From NCBI RefSeq assembly GCF_030463535.1, contig NC_132893.1, forward strand, positions 27,154,782 through 27,218,781: DNA of 64,000 bases, given 5' to 3'. Position 1 is the stretch's first letter. Every line of letters starts with the position of its first letter. Under the pieces are notes generated by a model. That model saw nothing but the letters and a program-made list of their open reading frames with translations, ran no database searches and was not told the origin of the DNA. The translations under genes were made by a program, and so were the position numbers. This document shows positions 34,801 to 44,681 of the stretch, piece after piece. The stretch is from Salminus brasiliensis (taxonomy: Eukaryota > Chordata > Actinopteri > Characiformes > Bryconidae).

Positions 34801-37800
34801 CCTTGCAGCACCTGTACTGTTATGCAAAGCAGCACAAATGAGAACTGGATGTGCGGCCTCAGATGATGACAGTGCTGCTTGGGCAACATAAAGCCCAGTC
34901 TGCGTCGTGTGTCTCAGCAGTCCTGGTTTAACTATTCCCTCTGTGGGTAAACGGGGCCCAGCAGTCTGCACTATTCTTAGCACAAAGAGACGAGCAGCGC
35001 ACACCTAGAACATGCTGTCTTTCAGTTAGCACAGATCAAATGTATAAAAAGCACGCTGGAATTGGGCATGGGAGGTACGTACCACACAATCCAATTAGGC
35101 TCCTTCCAACAGCTGCTCAGCATCAAACAATATTCGTAATCTTTTACCTATTACTGGAGAGCATCAAGAGATGGCGTCGGTCCAAAACAGCATCGAGACG
35201 ATACCAGCCGAAAACGCTTTATCCGATATCAAAAGAAAATAAGGACACGCCGTTTCAACAGCCGGGTTTCCATCGAGCTGCTGCATTAAATTCAAGCAAA
35301 TCGGATCTAATCAAACCTGAAATATCACAGATTTTATTGTGTGCAACAGAAGTGAAAAAACCTAAGTAGGTCACATGATAAAAAAGTGGCTTTTCACCAC
35401 TTGAAGGAGCTCCGGAACGTCATAAAGTGTTCAAAGTGTGTTTAGCTTGGCATAGTGGAATAATGAGAGTTACATGGAAGTAACAAACCATGAATCTCAA
35501 ACACTGTTGTCTGTTTAGGGGAAAGAACATCTGCCATAACCAGAATATGGCTGAAAAATGAGCCAACTCCAAACCCTATGACTGTTACATAACAGTCTTT
35601 TACCCTAATATTTACATACAGCCAGCCCACTAGCGAAAGCTCTAGTCAATATGCTGTTGTTGATTCTGCAGAGCAGCTCATCACCTCAGCATCATTCAGC
35701 CTCTGCTATTTAAGGTAATTCCAGGTTGCTACATGAACCAGGCCTCATGACCACGACTTTCCCAGTGCTGGTGTTTGCAGAAGGGAAGCTTAAACTCAAG
35801 ACGTGATGATGTGAAAGCCAGGGGGAGCAAACAGGACCCTCACACTACAATACATGTGGTCTTACCATCACATAAACAGCGCAATCAAACTCATCATAAC
35901 ATTTTCAACACTCTTTTAATGGTGTTCACAGTTTTGTACCTGTATTTTTATGCTGTTATGTTGCAGATGATTCAGACTGTTGGAGGCTAGTAGAGGGTTT
36001 AAGCAGTTTCAGCAAAGTGCTTTTAGGCAGTCAGCTGATGCAAGACACCTCCTTTAAAGCTGAATCAGTATCCATCAAGACTTAAGGTTCCATTATCCAT
36101 ATCAGCCAAAGTAGTACCGCACTGCCTCCGATGTCAACTTACACTTAAACAGCTTGATATTGAAATATTCAGCAGTGTTTGGGAGCAAGGGCGAAGGTTT
36201 AGTGCTCCAAATGCCAGCGCTCTGCTAAATGAGGTAAGTGACCTTGATTTTTCCAGGGAGGCCGGGCCATCAGCTCATGAAGCCGGTGACACAGATAATG
36301 CTTAATGGCAGCTTTCAGAAAGAGCCGACTCTCTCCTCACTCACCTTATCATGGCGACGAGAGTAGCGTTGACCTTCCATCCTTCTTTTTCTTTTGACTG
36401 CAAATAGGCAGACAGGCTCTTGCCAAGGGCTTTCTCACTGCTATTGACCATTAGTCTGGAAGTGCTCAGCTCGCCCTCACTGTAAAAAGAAAATAGCAAA
36501 AAGAAAAGAGCATGTTGTAGTGGGCTTTTTCTCACTTGCCTCAATTTTCCCTGTCGGACAGCCAAGGAAAAGCACAGAATTGCGCTCAGGAGGCCATTAC
36601 ACTTCAAGGAAGTAAATCAGCCGTGAAAGTCTCATTAATACACTTTGGTGCTCCATTGAGCTTTCGTCTGGTTGCTAAATAGGAAGAAGCAGGTGAGATA
36701 TTCAGAGCAGCGTACAGTAGCTTGACTCCATTTAGAGTGTTAGAATGCATTACAGTAATCTATTCTCCAGCATGATGGGAGACCTCCAGCCTCCAGCTGA
36801 TGTTCTTCAATTCACAGCACTGATTAGCATGGGATGTGGACTCAGTGCTCACCCATTGTCTTTGACTTCCTGTTATGTTTCCAAGGACAAACTCACCTTC
36901 CCCAAACCTTCAGACAAGATTTTGTGTGTCTCCAAGATGGAGCTTCACTATGGGCTTTCATACCTTCACTGTTTCACTGTCGATATCTGGCTCTTCCACC
37001 CATTTCCGCCAGTCGGTGTTACATTATTCATTCCTACCACCACCACAAAAATACCACAAAAAGTGAACCTTCACTTCCCTGGTAAGAGTCTTGACGCATG
37101 CTCACCCACTCAGCTGATAAGCAAAAGTTTGGGCACGCCTGGTCAAAACTGCTGATGAATAGCAAAACTGAGCACGTAAAAGAGGATCTGGTTTATGAAA
37201 GGCATGAAGTAAAAAAAAAAGATGTATAGAATATTTTTAGCAAGATCACTTTTTTATTTCCCGCTTTTGCAGTTTAAAAATATCACAACTAGTTTTGTAG
37301 CAGCTAAAAGTCTTTCAATTCTTCAGAGTCTTCCCACATTCTTCATTACTGTGTGGCAAAGTTTCACACATTCTTCCTTGCAAATGCCTCTGGGCCTTCT
37401 TGCTGCACTGCTCTTATGAGGGATGATGCTAAGAGGGGACTGTAAGGGCCATGAAAACCCTCTGTTTGCACCTCTTGAGGTAGTCCATTGAGGAGTTTGA
37501 GGTGTGTTTAGCATCATTATCCTCCTGTAGAAGCTCATCCTTTTTTCATCTTTAGCTTTTCTTAACAGTTGGTGAGGAGATGTTCCCTACCCGATGGTAT
37601 TTAACTGAACCAACTGAAACAAGTGAACTGTCCCTGGTGCCACTGGCTGCAACACAAAAGCAGCCCAGAGCATGAGCAATCTTGTTTAACAGTTGGAGAG
37701 GTGTTCTTATCATAAACTCTGCACCTTTTTCTAGGTTTTCTTTAACTTTTCTCAGACCACATGACTTTCCAGAGTGCATCAGACTTGCCTAGATGTTCCT

Positions 37801-40800
37801 TTAAAAATGTCTGATGCTGAATTTTGTGGTGAGGTTGCAGGAAAAGCTTTGCTTCAGGTGACTCTTCCATGAAGGTCATATTTGTGCAGGTGTCTCTGTA
37901 CTACGTCTGGGAGAGAATCAGAATAAATAAATTCAGAAAACAAAACAGAAATAGATTGAGGAGAGTTTTGTTCTGCTCTGTCATGCTTTTAAAAAATAAT
38001 CCACTTTAAAAGAAGTCATCCACTGAAACGCACAGCCATGCTGTTTGTGACGGGATGAAACTGCTTGTAATCTTGATGCTTTTTGTTTACCACTTTTGAC
38101 TGATGTCACTTTTCCTGTTGTATTGCTGTATTTTACCAAACCATAACTTTTATTTTAATCTGTTGCTCCGATTATGAGATTTTTGGTCCCTTTTGACACC
38201 CAAACAGGTGCTGAGGACTGGTCATTAACATGCATTAGCTCATTAACAGGTGGATGTTGACTGTCGTGTATATAACTGCAGTGGTAAGATAAGGCCAGCG
38301 CACTGCCACAGTCACTTTATAAACAAGACTTCAGTATCACGTGGCCTGTGGTGCCCATAGGTTCCTGTGCAGCCTATGCTCTAGAGCGTCCTACTTGCAA
38401 TACTTTCCTATGGGGCTGGGCAAAAAGACGATATTGTATCGTATTGTGTTCCATTTAGTTATCCTGATCGAGGATAACGCCAGTGCTTGAAGAACACTGA
38501 TCAACGGCACGCTTCTTTAGTCTGGTTTAAATAAATGAAGTGCAGCAGATTTTGAACAAAAAGCACTGTACTCAGTACAGGAGACTATTAAAATATTAGT
38601 TTTTAAGAATCTGTGGCTACTGATGCATTTCGTCTGCAATCATGTGAATCACAGTTAATATAGTGTTTTGTGAAAATGTCTTTTAATATCATAATATATT
38701 TTATTTAACCCAAGCGTCCACCTTTACTTTCCTACAGATACGTTTATTATATTAGCAGGTAGACTATGCAGAACTGAGCGCATACGTCAGCAAAGGGATG
38801 CATTTGCTACTGAAAGGGGGTGTCTGGATAACTTTTGGTATTGTAAGATTGTAAGATTACAAAACTCTTTTACTTTTACTTTTACTACAGGATTCCACAG
38901 CAGGTCTTCTTTGGAAGTAGTTCATCTCCTTTTGTCCAACATGCTGTAACAGAGTTGGGTGAAGGAGAGCCAAGAACATTATTTTCAGTTAAGAGTGGCC
39001 TCACACCTGTAGCTCCTTGTGCAAATCAAGGCCATACCTGAACCCACATCCAGAACTTTTATCTCATAAAAGTCAGACAAAGCTTTTCAGACAAAGCTTT
39101 TTACTGTTTTTTTTTTACTGCTATTTGAATATTCACAATGTTTTTCAGATTTCAGAAGTGTGCAGGTGTATTCTACAGCACCAACTATAAACGGTACAAG
39201 CGTAGCCCATTTACTACACTTGGCAAAGCATTGTCAACCTGTACTTATACTTGAAATCTAAAGACAGCATAAAGGTCACAGGACAGGATAGGAACTGCTA
39301 TACCACAGGAAATTGCCTTCATGCTAAATAAGCAACCTTAAGTTACAAAGCTCACAGCAGTCTTCTGATTCTTTAAGGTACTACGCAGGTGTTCAATCAA
39401 ACCTTTTCACTTATTTTCATTTAATACATTTTGCTATTACCGCTACTTCATCTGTGGAAAATAATGGGTTACCCTGACTGTTACTTCTAAGGGTGGGGCA
39501 ATATTAGGACTGGCCGATATGGTAAAAATATTATATCACGATATTTAAAGACTTTTGTGATACACAATATTTATCACAATACATGTGATCACAAGCTAAA
39601 AACATCAGTAGCGACAGGCTCTTATAAACTGCTATTCAGATTCAGATTCTCCTGTGCTGAATAGAGTGATTTTTATTCTACATCTGCTGCTCTTTATCTA
39701 ATTAAACCAGTCTAATTACACTGCTAGAAATGAAACCTGCAGCTGATCAGTGAACTGTACAGTATCCTCCATATGGCTGGAAAGCCATATTGTTATTACG
39801 ATAACAAAAATTATCACAGTACAATAAAATATTTTAATGGTAAAATATAATTGCCCAGCTCTAGGCAATATGACATTTTTTTTATGTTGTGACACACTTT
39901 AGCACGATCCACAATATAAATATTTTCTGACCATTTCATGGATTGTCAGTGCTGAAAGAACACTGACTGAGAGTGTAATCAGTCCTGTTTTTAATACAAA
40001 TCCCTGTACTAAATATAGGGAGTATAGAGCTTTAAGATTCTGTCACCCACTGATGTAAAATACTCAAATAAATATCGTGTATCAGGAAAATTTCAGCATG
40101 ATTCACCAAAAATATCATGGTATAATAATTTTACTGTATCATCCTGCCTCAGTTACTTCTTATATCAAGGCAATTTTACCCAAAAAAGGCCTGCTAACTT
40201 CATACACCATACTGACAAAAGTATTAAGACACCTGCTCATTCATTGCTTCATCTAAAATCAAGGGAATTAAAAAATGCTTTTGTTGGAGTAACTAAGTCT
40301 CTACTGTCCAGGGAAGATTTTCTACTACATTTTGGGGCATCGCTGTGAGGATTTGATTGCATTCAGTGACAAGAGAGTTAGTGAATTCCGGATGTTGTAT
40401 GATCACCACCCCATCTCATCCCTATTTCCCCAACTTATCCCAAAAGTATTGGATGGAGCACCATCATCATTCCAGAGAACACAGTTTCACTGCTCCACAG
40501 CTCAATGCTGGGAGGGTTTTACCCCTCTAGGCCATGCCTGGCATCAGGCAGCATGGTGCCAATAGGTTGCCACCATGTTTATGAGCTCCAGAAAGTCCTA
40601 TTCTACTGGTAGTACCTCTGTATGGGGACTGGAAAAAATTGTGTGTGCACATCGTTGCGCAACAGCTGCAGCGTAAAGTACCTGAAATGCATTAACTAGA
40701 GGGGGCGTCCACAAACATTTGGCTATCTAGTGTATCTGGGACACATGAACGCACACCTGAGTGAACTCATAAGGCATAAACATGCACATTTATCTACTTA

Positions 40801-43739
40801 GCGCACACACACACACACACACACTTCTTCTACCCAGAGCGGCTTACGAAACGTGTGTGCAGGCGCGGGCTTGTCTACTGGGGATCTTCTTCTGGAAACC
40901 AAACCACTGTTTCGTTCTCATTGGATTCGTCTAAGGTGTTCCCACATAAAACGGTTACTAAAGATGGAGCTCAATTACTATATAATCGCAGGTGAAGTGG
41001 AGAGGCGCATGCGTGAGACGAGCTGACGTTCGCTGAAGGAGAAGCTGTTTCCGCTTCTCTGTTTTGATCATGAAAACACCGTGTGAGATGAAGAGGAAAC
41101 CAAATGTTTTGAACTGTCTGCTGACCCTAATTTGCACAGCTCATACAGTCATACACAGAAACACACACAGACACGCACGTACATGCACAAACACACACAC
41201 AGACACTCTTGAGGTTCTTGGGTGGGGTTGTCTTCCTTTTTTGTTGCCTTCTGTGTGACTTATGTTTTTATACATAAAAAAACACAAATATAAAAATAAG
41301 GGAACATTTTTAATAAATAATAATACATAAATAAAGGAAAGTAAGTAACTTTGTTTCAGTCATATGTTCCCAAAATGTCTTTAAGTTTGTTTTTTCACTT
41401 TTTTTTGTTTCAATTGTCTTTGGGATGTCTGCTCCCCACAAAAGAAATACATGGAATGTAGGAAGGAAATAAGGAAGGAAAGGATGGAAAGAAAGAACAC
41501 CAAATAAATAAATAACAAAATAACTAATAATAAAACAAAAAACAAATGCATGGCGTTTTTGGCTCTGTCCAATTGTCACATTCCTGCTTTCCCACAATGA
41601 GATAAATGCATGGAAAAAAGGAAGGAACAAAGGGAAGAAGAAAAATAATGAAATGGACAAATAAATAAATAACATTGGGGACAAAAACAATGTCCTCACA
41701 ATGTCAACTGCTACCCATAATGAGCTTAATACATGAAAAAATAAAAGACAAAACAAAATAAACAGCAAAATAAAGCACTCTTTTCTTCAATGCCAAACTG
41801 TTCATGTTTTTTCATGAAAGAAAGGAAAGAAGGAAAAAAAGAAAAGGAAGAAAGAGAACAAAATAAACAAATAACATGTGAAACAAAAAAATGTCAAAAT
41901 GTTCCCAATGTCAAACTGTTCATGTTTTCCTTCATGTGGGACTGTTACCCACAATAAGCTGTATACAGGTAAAATGAGTAAATAAAGGAAAATAAAAAAA
42001 TAATAAATAACATAAATCAAACAATTAAAAGATTTAATGAATTGAAGAATAAAAATAAAGGTTCTGTCTGTATAACAGTAACTGTCAAACAATCATTTTG
42101 GGGACACTTGCTATCCTCAACCTGCTAAATGCACAGAAGAAGGAAAGGAAGAATACAAAATACATCAAAGAATAAACAATACTCTCTCTCGTGGGGACCA
42201 CCCAAAATGCCCAATCCCCATAATGTCAACATGTCCTAGTTTTCATCATTTTGGGGACATTTGCTACCCACAGTGAGCTAAATCCAAGAAAGAAAGGAGG
42301 GAAGAAAGAATAAATACATGGCCAGATAACATTCACTTTCCTGGGGACCAGCCAAACGTCCCCATAATGTCAAACTATTGACGTTTTTCATCATTTTGGG
42401 GACATCTGCTACCCACAGTGAGCTAAATTCATGGAAGAAAGGAAGGGAGGAAGGAAGGGAGGAAGGAATGCACAAAGGAAGGAAGAAAGAAAGAAAGGAA
42501 GGAGGAGGAAATGAAGAATACTAAATAAATACACAGATAAACAGCATTCGTTTCCTGGGGACCAGTCAAATGTCCCCACAATGTCAAACTATTGATGTTT
42601 TCCATCGTGTTGGGGACATTTGTGCCCAACAATGAACTAAACACATGGCCTCACACGCAGTAGACTACAAGCACAATGCCTCAGCATCCATGTCTATCAA
42701 TGCTGGACAGGTTGCTTGGCTTTCACCCCCCTCCGAGTGCTGGAAAGACGCTCAGCACTCCCAATTCTGACAAAGACTTACACAGCTAACATTCAGACAG
42801 GGAGTAAGTCAGTAGGTAAGCTCCTGCCTTCAGTCAGTGACTGACATTGGCTGTGTGAGAACTCCAGAGTGAATCATAACAAGGACAAGCAGAAACTCGC
42901 TTGATCATATTTTAGTTCCTGGAACCTCTTCGTGGGGTTGTTTATGCCTCGGTGCCAAACACACAGGCCTTCACACCACATCTAACACACACTTCCAAAC
43001 TTTGAGCCCAGTCGGGCTTTGTGTCATTGTAAAACTAGAGCCTGTGGGTTTCATCAGCCTTAAGTCTGGCTATGATCTAAATAAATAAGACAAGGCGTTT
43101 GATTCCAGATGTAAAGCCAGACACTGGGCTGTCTGGGCTATATTCTCAAGAAAAACAGCAATGGAGAGCCAATTTGACCAACAGCAGAGAAAGCCTAATT
43201 TGCTGTGTTCTTGTCTTTCTCCACAGGACATCCAAATCCTGGATGGAGGACAAAATGAGGACACAGTGCTCAGACGGAAGATAATAAGCCCAAATGGTCC
43301 CAGCTAAAGCCTACGATGATGAAATGACCATCATGAGTCCAAACAAAGAAAAATAAGAGCCTTCACCCCATCCAGTGATAGCTAGAGGGGCGAGGAGGGA
43401 AACTGAGGGATCCAGCAGCAGCACACTGCCCAGCTCAGCTACACAAACTTCAGACAAGCAGGTGCTGCTGCTGCTGCCTCGTTTCGAGACAAAGCCAGCC
43501 AGACTTTTTTTTTGTCCCCCTTTTCCCCCCCTAACAGCCACACACACTCCACGAGCTGCACCAGCGGCCACTGCAACTGGCTCCGGGCTTCAATGGCACG
43601 GGGAACGTGTCGTAGCCCCCTTTTACCTTGTGAGTTGGGCTTCCTGGTGCTCATCACTTCTCGCTCTTTCTGTCGTCTTGTAGAATATCAGGAGGACGCT
43701 GATGGTGCAGAAGGTCCAGCGCTTCCGTGCGAGCCGCAT
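21777..43739 (-). CDS. st8sia4: st8sia4, CMP-Neu5Ac:NCAM alpha-2,8-polysialyltransferase (PST), gene span
   Basis: Golgi type II membrane glycosyltransferase (GT29) that builds alpha-2,8-linked polysialic acid on N-glycans of NCAM and similar carriers. Five coding exons (43739-43627, 36479-36345, 31321-31064, 29424-29131, 22059-21777) join in frame: 1,083 nt, 360 aa plus stop; human is 359 aa. Residues 1-7 cytosolic, about 8-20 membrane anchor; sialyl motif L around [20 protein letters not shown] (142-161), motif S around [12 protein letters not shown] (256-267) and onward, motif III HYYDS, motif [12 protein letters not shown]. Five N-X-S/T sites (50, 75, 120, 205, 220) match human. Start ATG is set by homology; the frame is open upstream to 44,096. 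ST8SIA4 fits better than ST8SIA2 at the N-terminus. No damage seen. Confidence 0.96.
23430..23575 (-). mobile_element. SINE family A fragment
   Basis: TTTAACCCATCCG, a short CA run, GTGGGCAGCCACTGCTG and GGGCCAAACAGTAAC follow the family-A order but diverged and truncated. Confidence 0.55.
23690..24010 (+). mobile_element. internally deleted Tc1-like transposon
   Basis: Left part GTATTATTGAAAAGTGGAAG, CCACAGCAGCTCAGCCATGA and CAGAGTGCTGAGGCACA codes, in broken form, for the transposase DNA-binding domain. It jumps to the C-terminal/3' end (GCCTACTCCATATTAATG, GGATTTAGAATGGGATGTC) and ends in GTCCCAATACTTGTGTCCAT plus GTAGTGTA. The catalytic core is deleted. Confidence 0.75.
25370..25748 (-). 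mobile_element. Tc1-derived MITE, copy 3
   Basis: Inverted copy: AGAACTTTTGTCCATATAGT at the right end, GATCATCCAACATCCTGACC and GGTGCTCCATACAATTC in the body. Left end truncated. Confidence 0.75.
25765..25980. repeat. interspersed repeat Y, copy 2
   Basis: GCTTTTTGTGATGTCACAAC, GAACTGAAAATGGGCTG, TTTTGCAGCTTGG and TTTATGGACTGTGCACTCCC parallel the block at 11,080-11,290. Confidence 0.55.
27572..27980. repeat. (CCAT/CCATTCAT)n satellite
   Basis: About 400 bases of CCATCCAT, CCATTCATCTCCAT and related units. Ser-Ile-His-Pro frames over it are artefacts. Confidence 0.97.
28807..28857. repeat. (AC)n microsatellite
   Basis: About 25 pure AC dinucleotides in st8sia4 intron 4. Confidence 0.98.
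29131..29424 (-). CDS. st8sia4: st8sia4 exon 4 (motif L end, motif S start)
   Basis: 294 nt; [29 protein letters not shown] (N205), [20 protein letters not shown] (N220), ending [11 protein letters not shown]. Acceptor CCTCAG, donor GTGAGT. Confidence 0.96.
29703..30020 (+). mobile_element. Tc1-derived MITE, copy 4 (5' part)
   Basis: Starts CCTATATGGACAAAAGTACT, has GTGAGGTCAGGATATTGGAT and CAGTTCCACTGCTCTATAGC; the right third is missing. Lies in intron 3. Confidence 0.75.
30071..30283 (-). mobile_element. tRNA-derived SINE, family B
   Basis: Minus strand: GTTGGTGTGGCGCAACAGAT head, box-B-like GGGTTCGATTCCC, then tail TGTAAGTCGCTCTGGATAAG and AGCGTCAGCTAAATG. Second copy at 32,405-32,645. 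Confidence 0.75.
31064..31321 (-). CDS. st8sia4: st8sia4 exon 3 (sialyl motif L)
   Basis: 258 nt; [20 protein letters not shown] (polybasic/PSTD-related region), [10 protein letters not shown] (N120) and motif L ending [12 protein letters not shown]. Acceptor is TTAAAAG with a weak pyrimidine tract; donor GTAATT. Frame and human boundary agree. Confidence 0.94.
31552..31575. repeat. (TG)n microsatellite
   Basis: Twelve TG dinucleotides in st8sia4 intron 2. Confidence 0.95.
32165..32400 (+). mobile_element. SINE family A (plus strand)
   Basis: GGCATTGGTGGCTCAGCAGT, GTTAGAGCACC, GATGGTTCGATACCC, GCTGCCACTGTTGGGTCCTT and CTCTGCTCCCCGGGCACTG. The (CA)n-bearing 3' part is shortened. Confidence 0.75.
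32405..32645 (-). mobile_element. SINE family B, second copy
   Basis: Tail-first on the plus strand: TATGGCATTTAGCTGACGCT, TCCAGAGCGACTTACAAGG; head side CACCACACCAACC. Directly follows the family-A copy. Confidence 0.75.
32650..32770 (+). mobile_element. SINE family C tail fragment
   Basis: CTAGTCTTTACCCTCCCTGC, GTGATAGGG and GGGGAGAAAAATGGGGG match the 3' part of the family-C type seen at 47,296. Confidence 0.5.
33530..33990 (+). repeat. unnamed repeat D, copy 1
   Basis: Shares with 35,440-35,790 the ordered blocks CCT/ATGAA-CTCAAAC-CTGTTGT, GGCCAATTCCAAAACCCTA, GTTGTTGATTTTGGAGAGC, GCTCATCACATCAGG and TTGTGCCAGTGTCCTCAGC. No open frame; no inverted ends seen. Confidence 0.65.
35440..35790 (+). 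repeat. unnamed repeat D, copy 2
   Basis: ACAAACCATGAATCTCAAAC, GAGCCAACTCCAAACCCTA, GTTGTTGATTCTGCAGAGC and CCAGTGCTGGTGTTTGCAG follow copy 1 in order. Partial relatives at 60,235-60,350 and 62,830-62,940. Confidence 0.65.
36345..36479 (-). CDS. st8sia4: st8sia4 exon 2 (stem region)
   Basis: 135 nt; [20 protein letters not shown] and then [14 protein letters not shown], with glycosylation sites N50 and N75. Acceptor TTACAG, donor GTGAGT. Confidence 0.94.
37120..37920. mobile_element. class II transposon remnant
   Basis: CAAAAGTTTGGGCACGCCTG with GTCAAAACT resembles the terminal repeat of a common fish Tc1-like element. The body (37,320-37,900) carries anti-sense transposase-like debris with no open frame. 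Family uncertain. Confidence 0.45.
38415..38700. repeat. repeat E, copy 1
   Basis: GCTGGGCAAAAAGACGATAT, GAAGAACACTGATCA, CACTGTACTCAGTACAGG and AAGAATCTGTGGCTACTGAT, shared with 39,863-40,150. Confidence 0.55.
39500..40150. repeat. repeat E, two adjoining copies
   Basis: Two units meet near 39,850-39,863 (AATTGCCCAGCTC then TAGGCAATATGAC). Units share cacgatat/gatatttatc words and GAACACTGA, CCTGTACTAAATATAGG, AAGATTCTGTCACCCACTGA. AT-rich, non-coding. Confidence 0.55.
40205..40732 (+). mobile_element. Tc1-derived MITE, copy 5
   Basis: GACAAAAGTATTAAGACACC left end; GGGCGTCCACAAACATTTGG and CTATCTAGTG right end. Body includes GTGAGGATTTGATTGCATTC. Inverted ends partly decayed. Confidence 0.78.
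40803..40824. repeat. (CA)n microsatellite
   Basis: Eleven CA dinucleotides in st8sia4 intron 1. Confidence 0.95.
41290..42640. repeat. diverged long-unit satellite (GGGGACA / GAAAGGAAGG array)
   Basis: A unit of roughly 120-230 bases recurs about eight times: TTTTGGGGACATTTGCTACC, CACAGTGAGCTAAAT, then a purine run of GGAAGGAAAG and AAATAAATAA, then CCTGGGGACCAGCCAAA and AATGTCAAACTATTGATG. Copies near 42,250, 42,394 and 42,608 are most alike. The minus-strand Phe/Leu-rich frames are by-products. Confidence 0.8.
43627..43739 (-). CDS. st8sia4: st8sia4 exon 1 (cytosolic tail and anchor)
   Basis: 37 codons plus two bases: [20 protein letters not shown] then [17 protein letters not shown]. 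Human ST8SIA4 starts [20 protein letters not shown]. Donor AG|GTAAAA. Confidence 0.95.
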
Positions 43740-44100
43740 TTCGCACAACAATCCGGCTGCCCTTGCTGAGATATGGCCACTTTTGTACCGAAACGTGCAC
43801 CGGGAGCTCCAGCCAGCCGCCCTCCGCTCCCCATCACTCACCCAGCGGCCACTCTCCCTCTCCACACTCGCTGGGCTGCGCTCGGGGATTGGAAGTCGCT
43901 GCAGCCAATCCACTCCACGGTATGCAAATATGCTTTCCCAGCGTGGCCAATGACGGCGCAGAGGGGGCGTGTCCCACAAAATCAGTAGCACAGAGGAAAA
44001 TGGAAAATCGATAGGAAAGTCCCCCTGTAAACACAGCTGGAGGGCGATGTGATTTTGGGCCCTTTTTGTGGAAGGACTGCCAAGAAGTTCAGCCAAAAAT
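43740..44100 (-). promoter_or_regulatory. st8sia4: st8sia4 5' UTR / promoter region
   Basis: GC-richer block upstream of the ATG. On the gene strand there are CCAAT words (from GATTGG at 43,886 on), an octamer ATGCAAAT on the plus strand at 43,922-43,929, and a GC box GGGGGCGTG near 43,962. No clear TATA box. Transcription start not determined. Confidence 0.55.
43922..43929 (+). promoter_or_regulatory. octamer ATGCAAAT near st8sia4 start
   Basis: Perfect POU/Oct octamer about 185 bases upstream of the start codon. Confidence 0.5.
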
Positions 44101-44408
44101 GCACTGCTTTTAGTTTTCAGTTCATACTCTTTAACATGGACTATTTAGAGCCCATAAAGTGAGCCTAGAGTGTGTGTGGCAACAACTGGTGAGGACACTG
44201 CTTTTTGCAATTTTTGTTGGCGAGATCATTAAAAATGTCATTATTTCTAATTCTTGATGTTGCTTAAAAGTTTCATCTGTGAATTGGTATAATATTCCAA
44301 TTAAAAAAAAATCAGACGTCTATAGCGAATAAGGATCACCACTCCTGATCCAAGGTCATCTAGGGTCTTCAGGCTCTACAACAGAGACAAAAGGATAAAG
44401 GATAAAAG

Positions 44409-44483
44409 GTGCACGTATTCGTCACTGTACAGTGTGGACTGTACAGCGAAATGTGTCCTCCGCATTTAACCCATCTGGTAGTG

Positions 44484-44530
<47 letters not shown>

Positions 44531-44681
44531 CGGTGGGCAGCCAACTCCAGCGCCCGGGGAGCAGAGAGGGTAAAGGGCCTTGCTCAAGGGCCCAACAGTG
44601 GCAGCTTGCCGAGCCCGGGAATTGAACCCACAACCCTGTTATCGATATCCTGGCGCTCTAACCGCTGAGCCACCACTGCCC
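44409..44681 (-). mobile_element. SINE family A, full-length copy
   Basis: Head at the right (CTAACCGCTGAGCCACCACT on the plus strand) with box B as GGGAATTGAACCCACAA, then GCTTGCCGAGCC, CGGTGGGCAGCC, a (CA)n run at 44,486-44,528, TTTAACCCATCTGG and GTACAGCGAAATGTGTCC. Confidence 0.85.

Noticed and set aside
41310..42644. Phe/Leu-rich minus-strand frames resembling membrane segments
   Set aside because: Antisense of the purine-rich satellite; no conserved residues.
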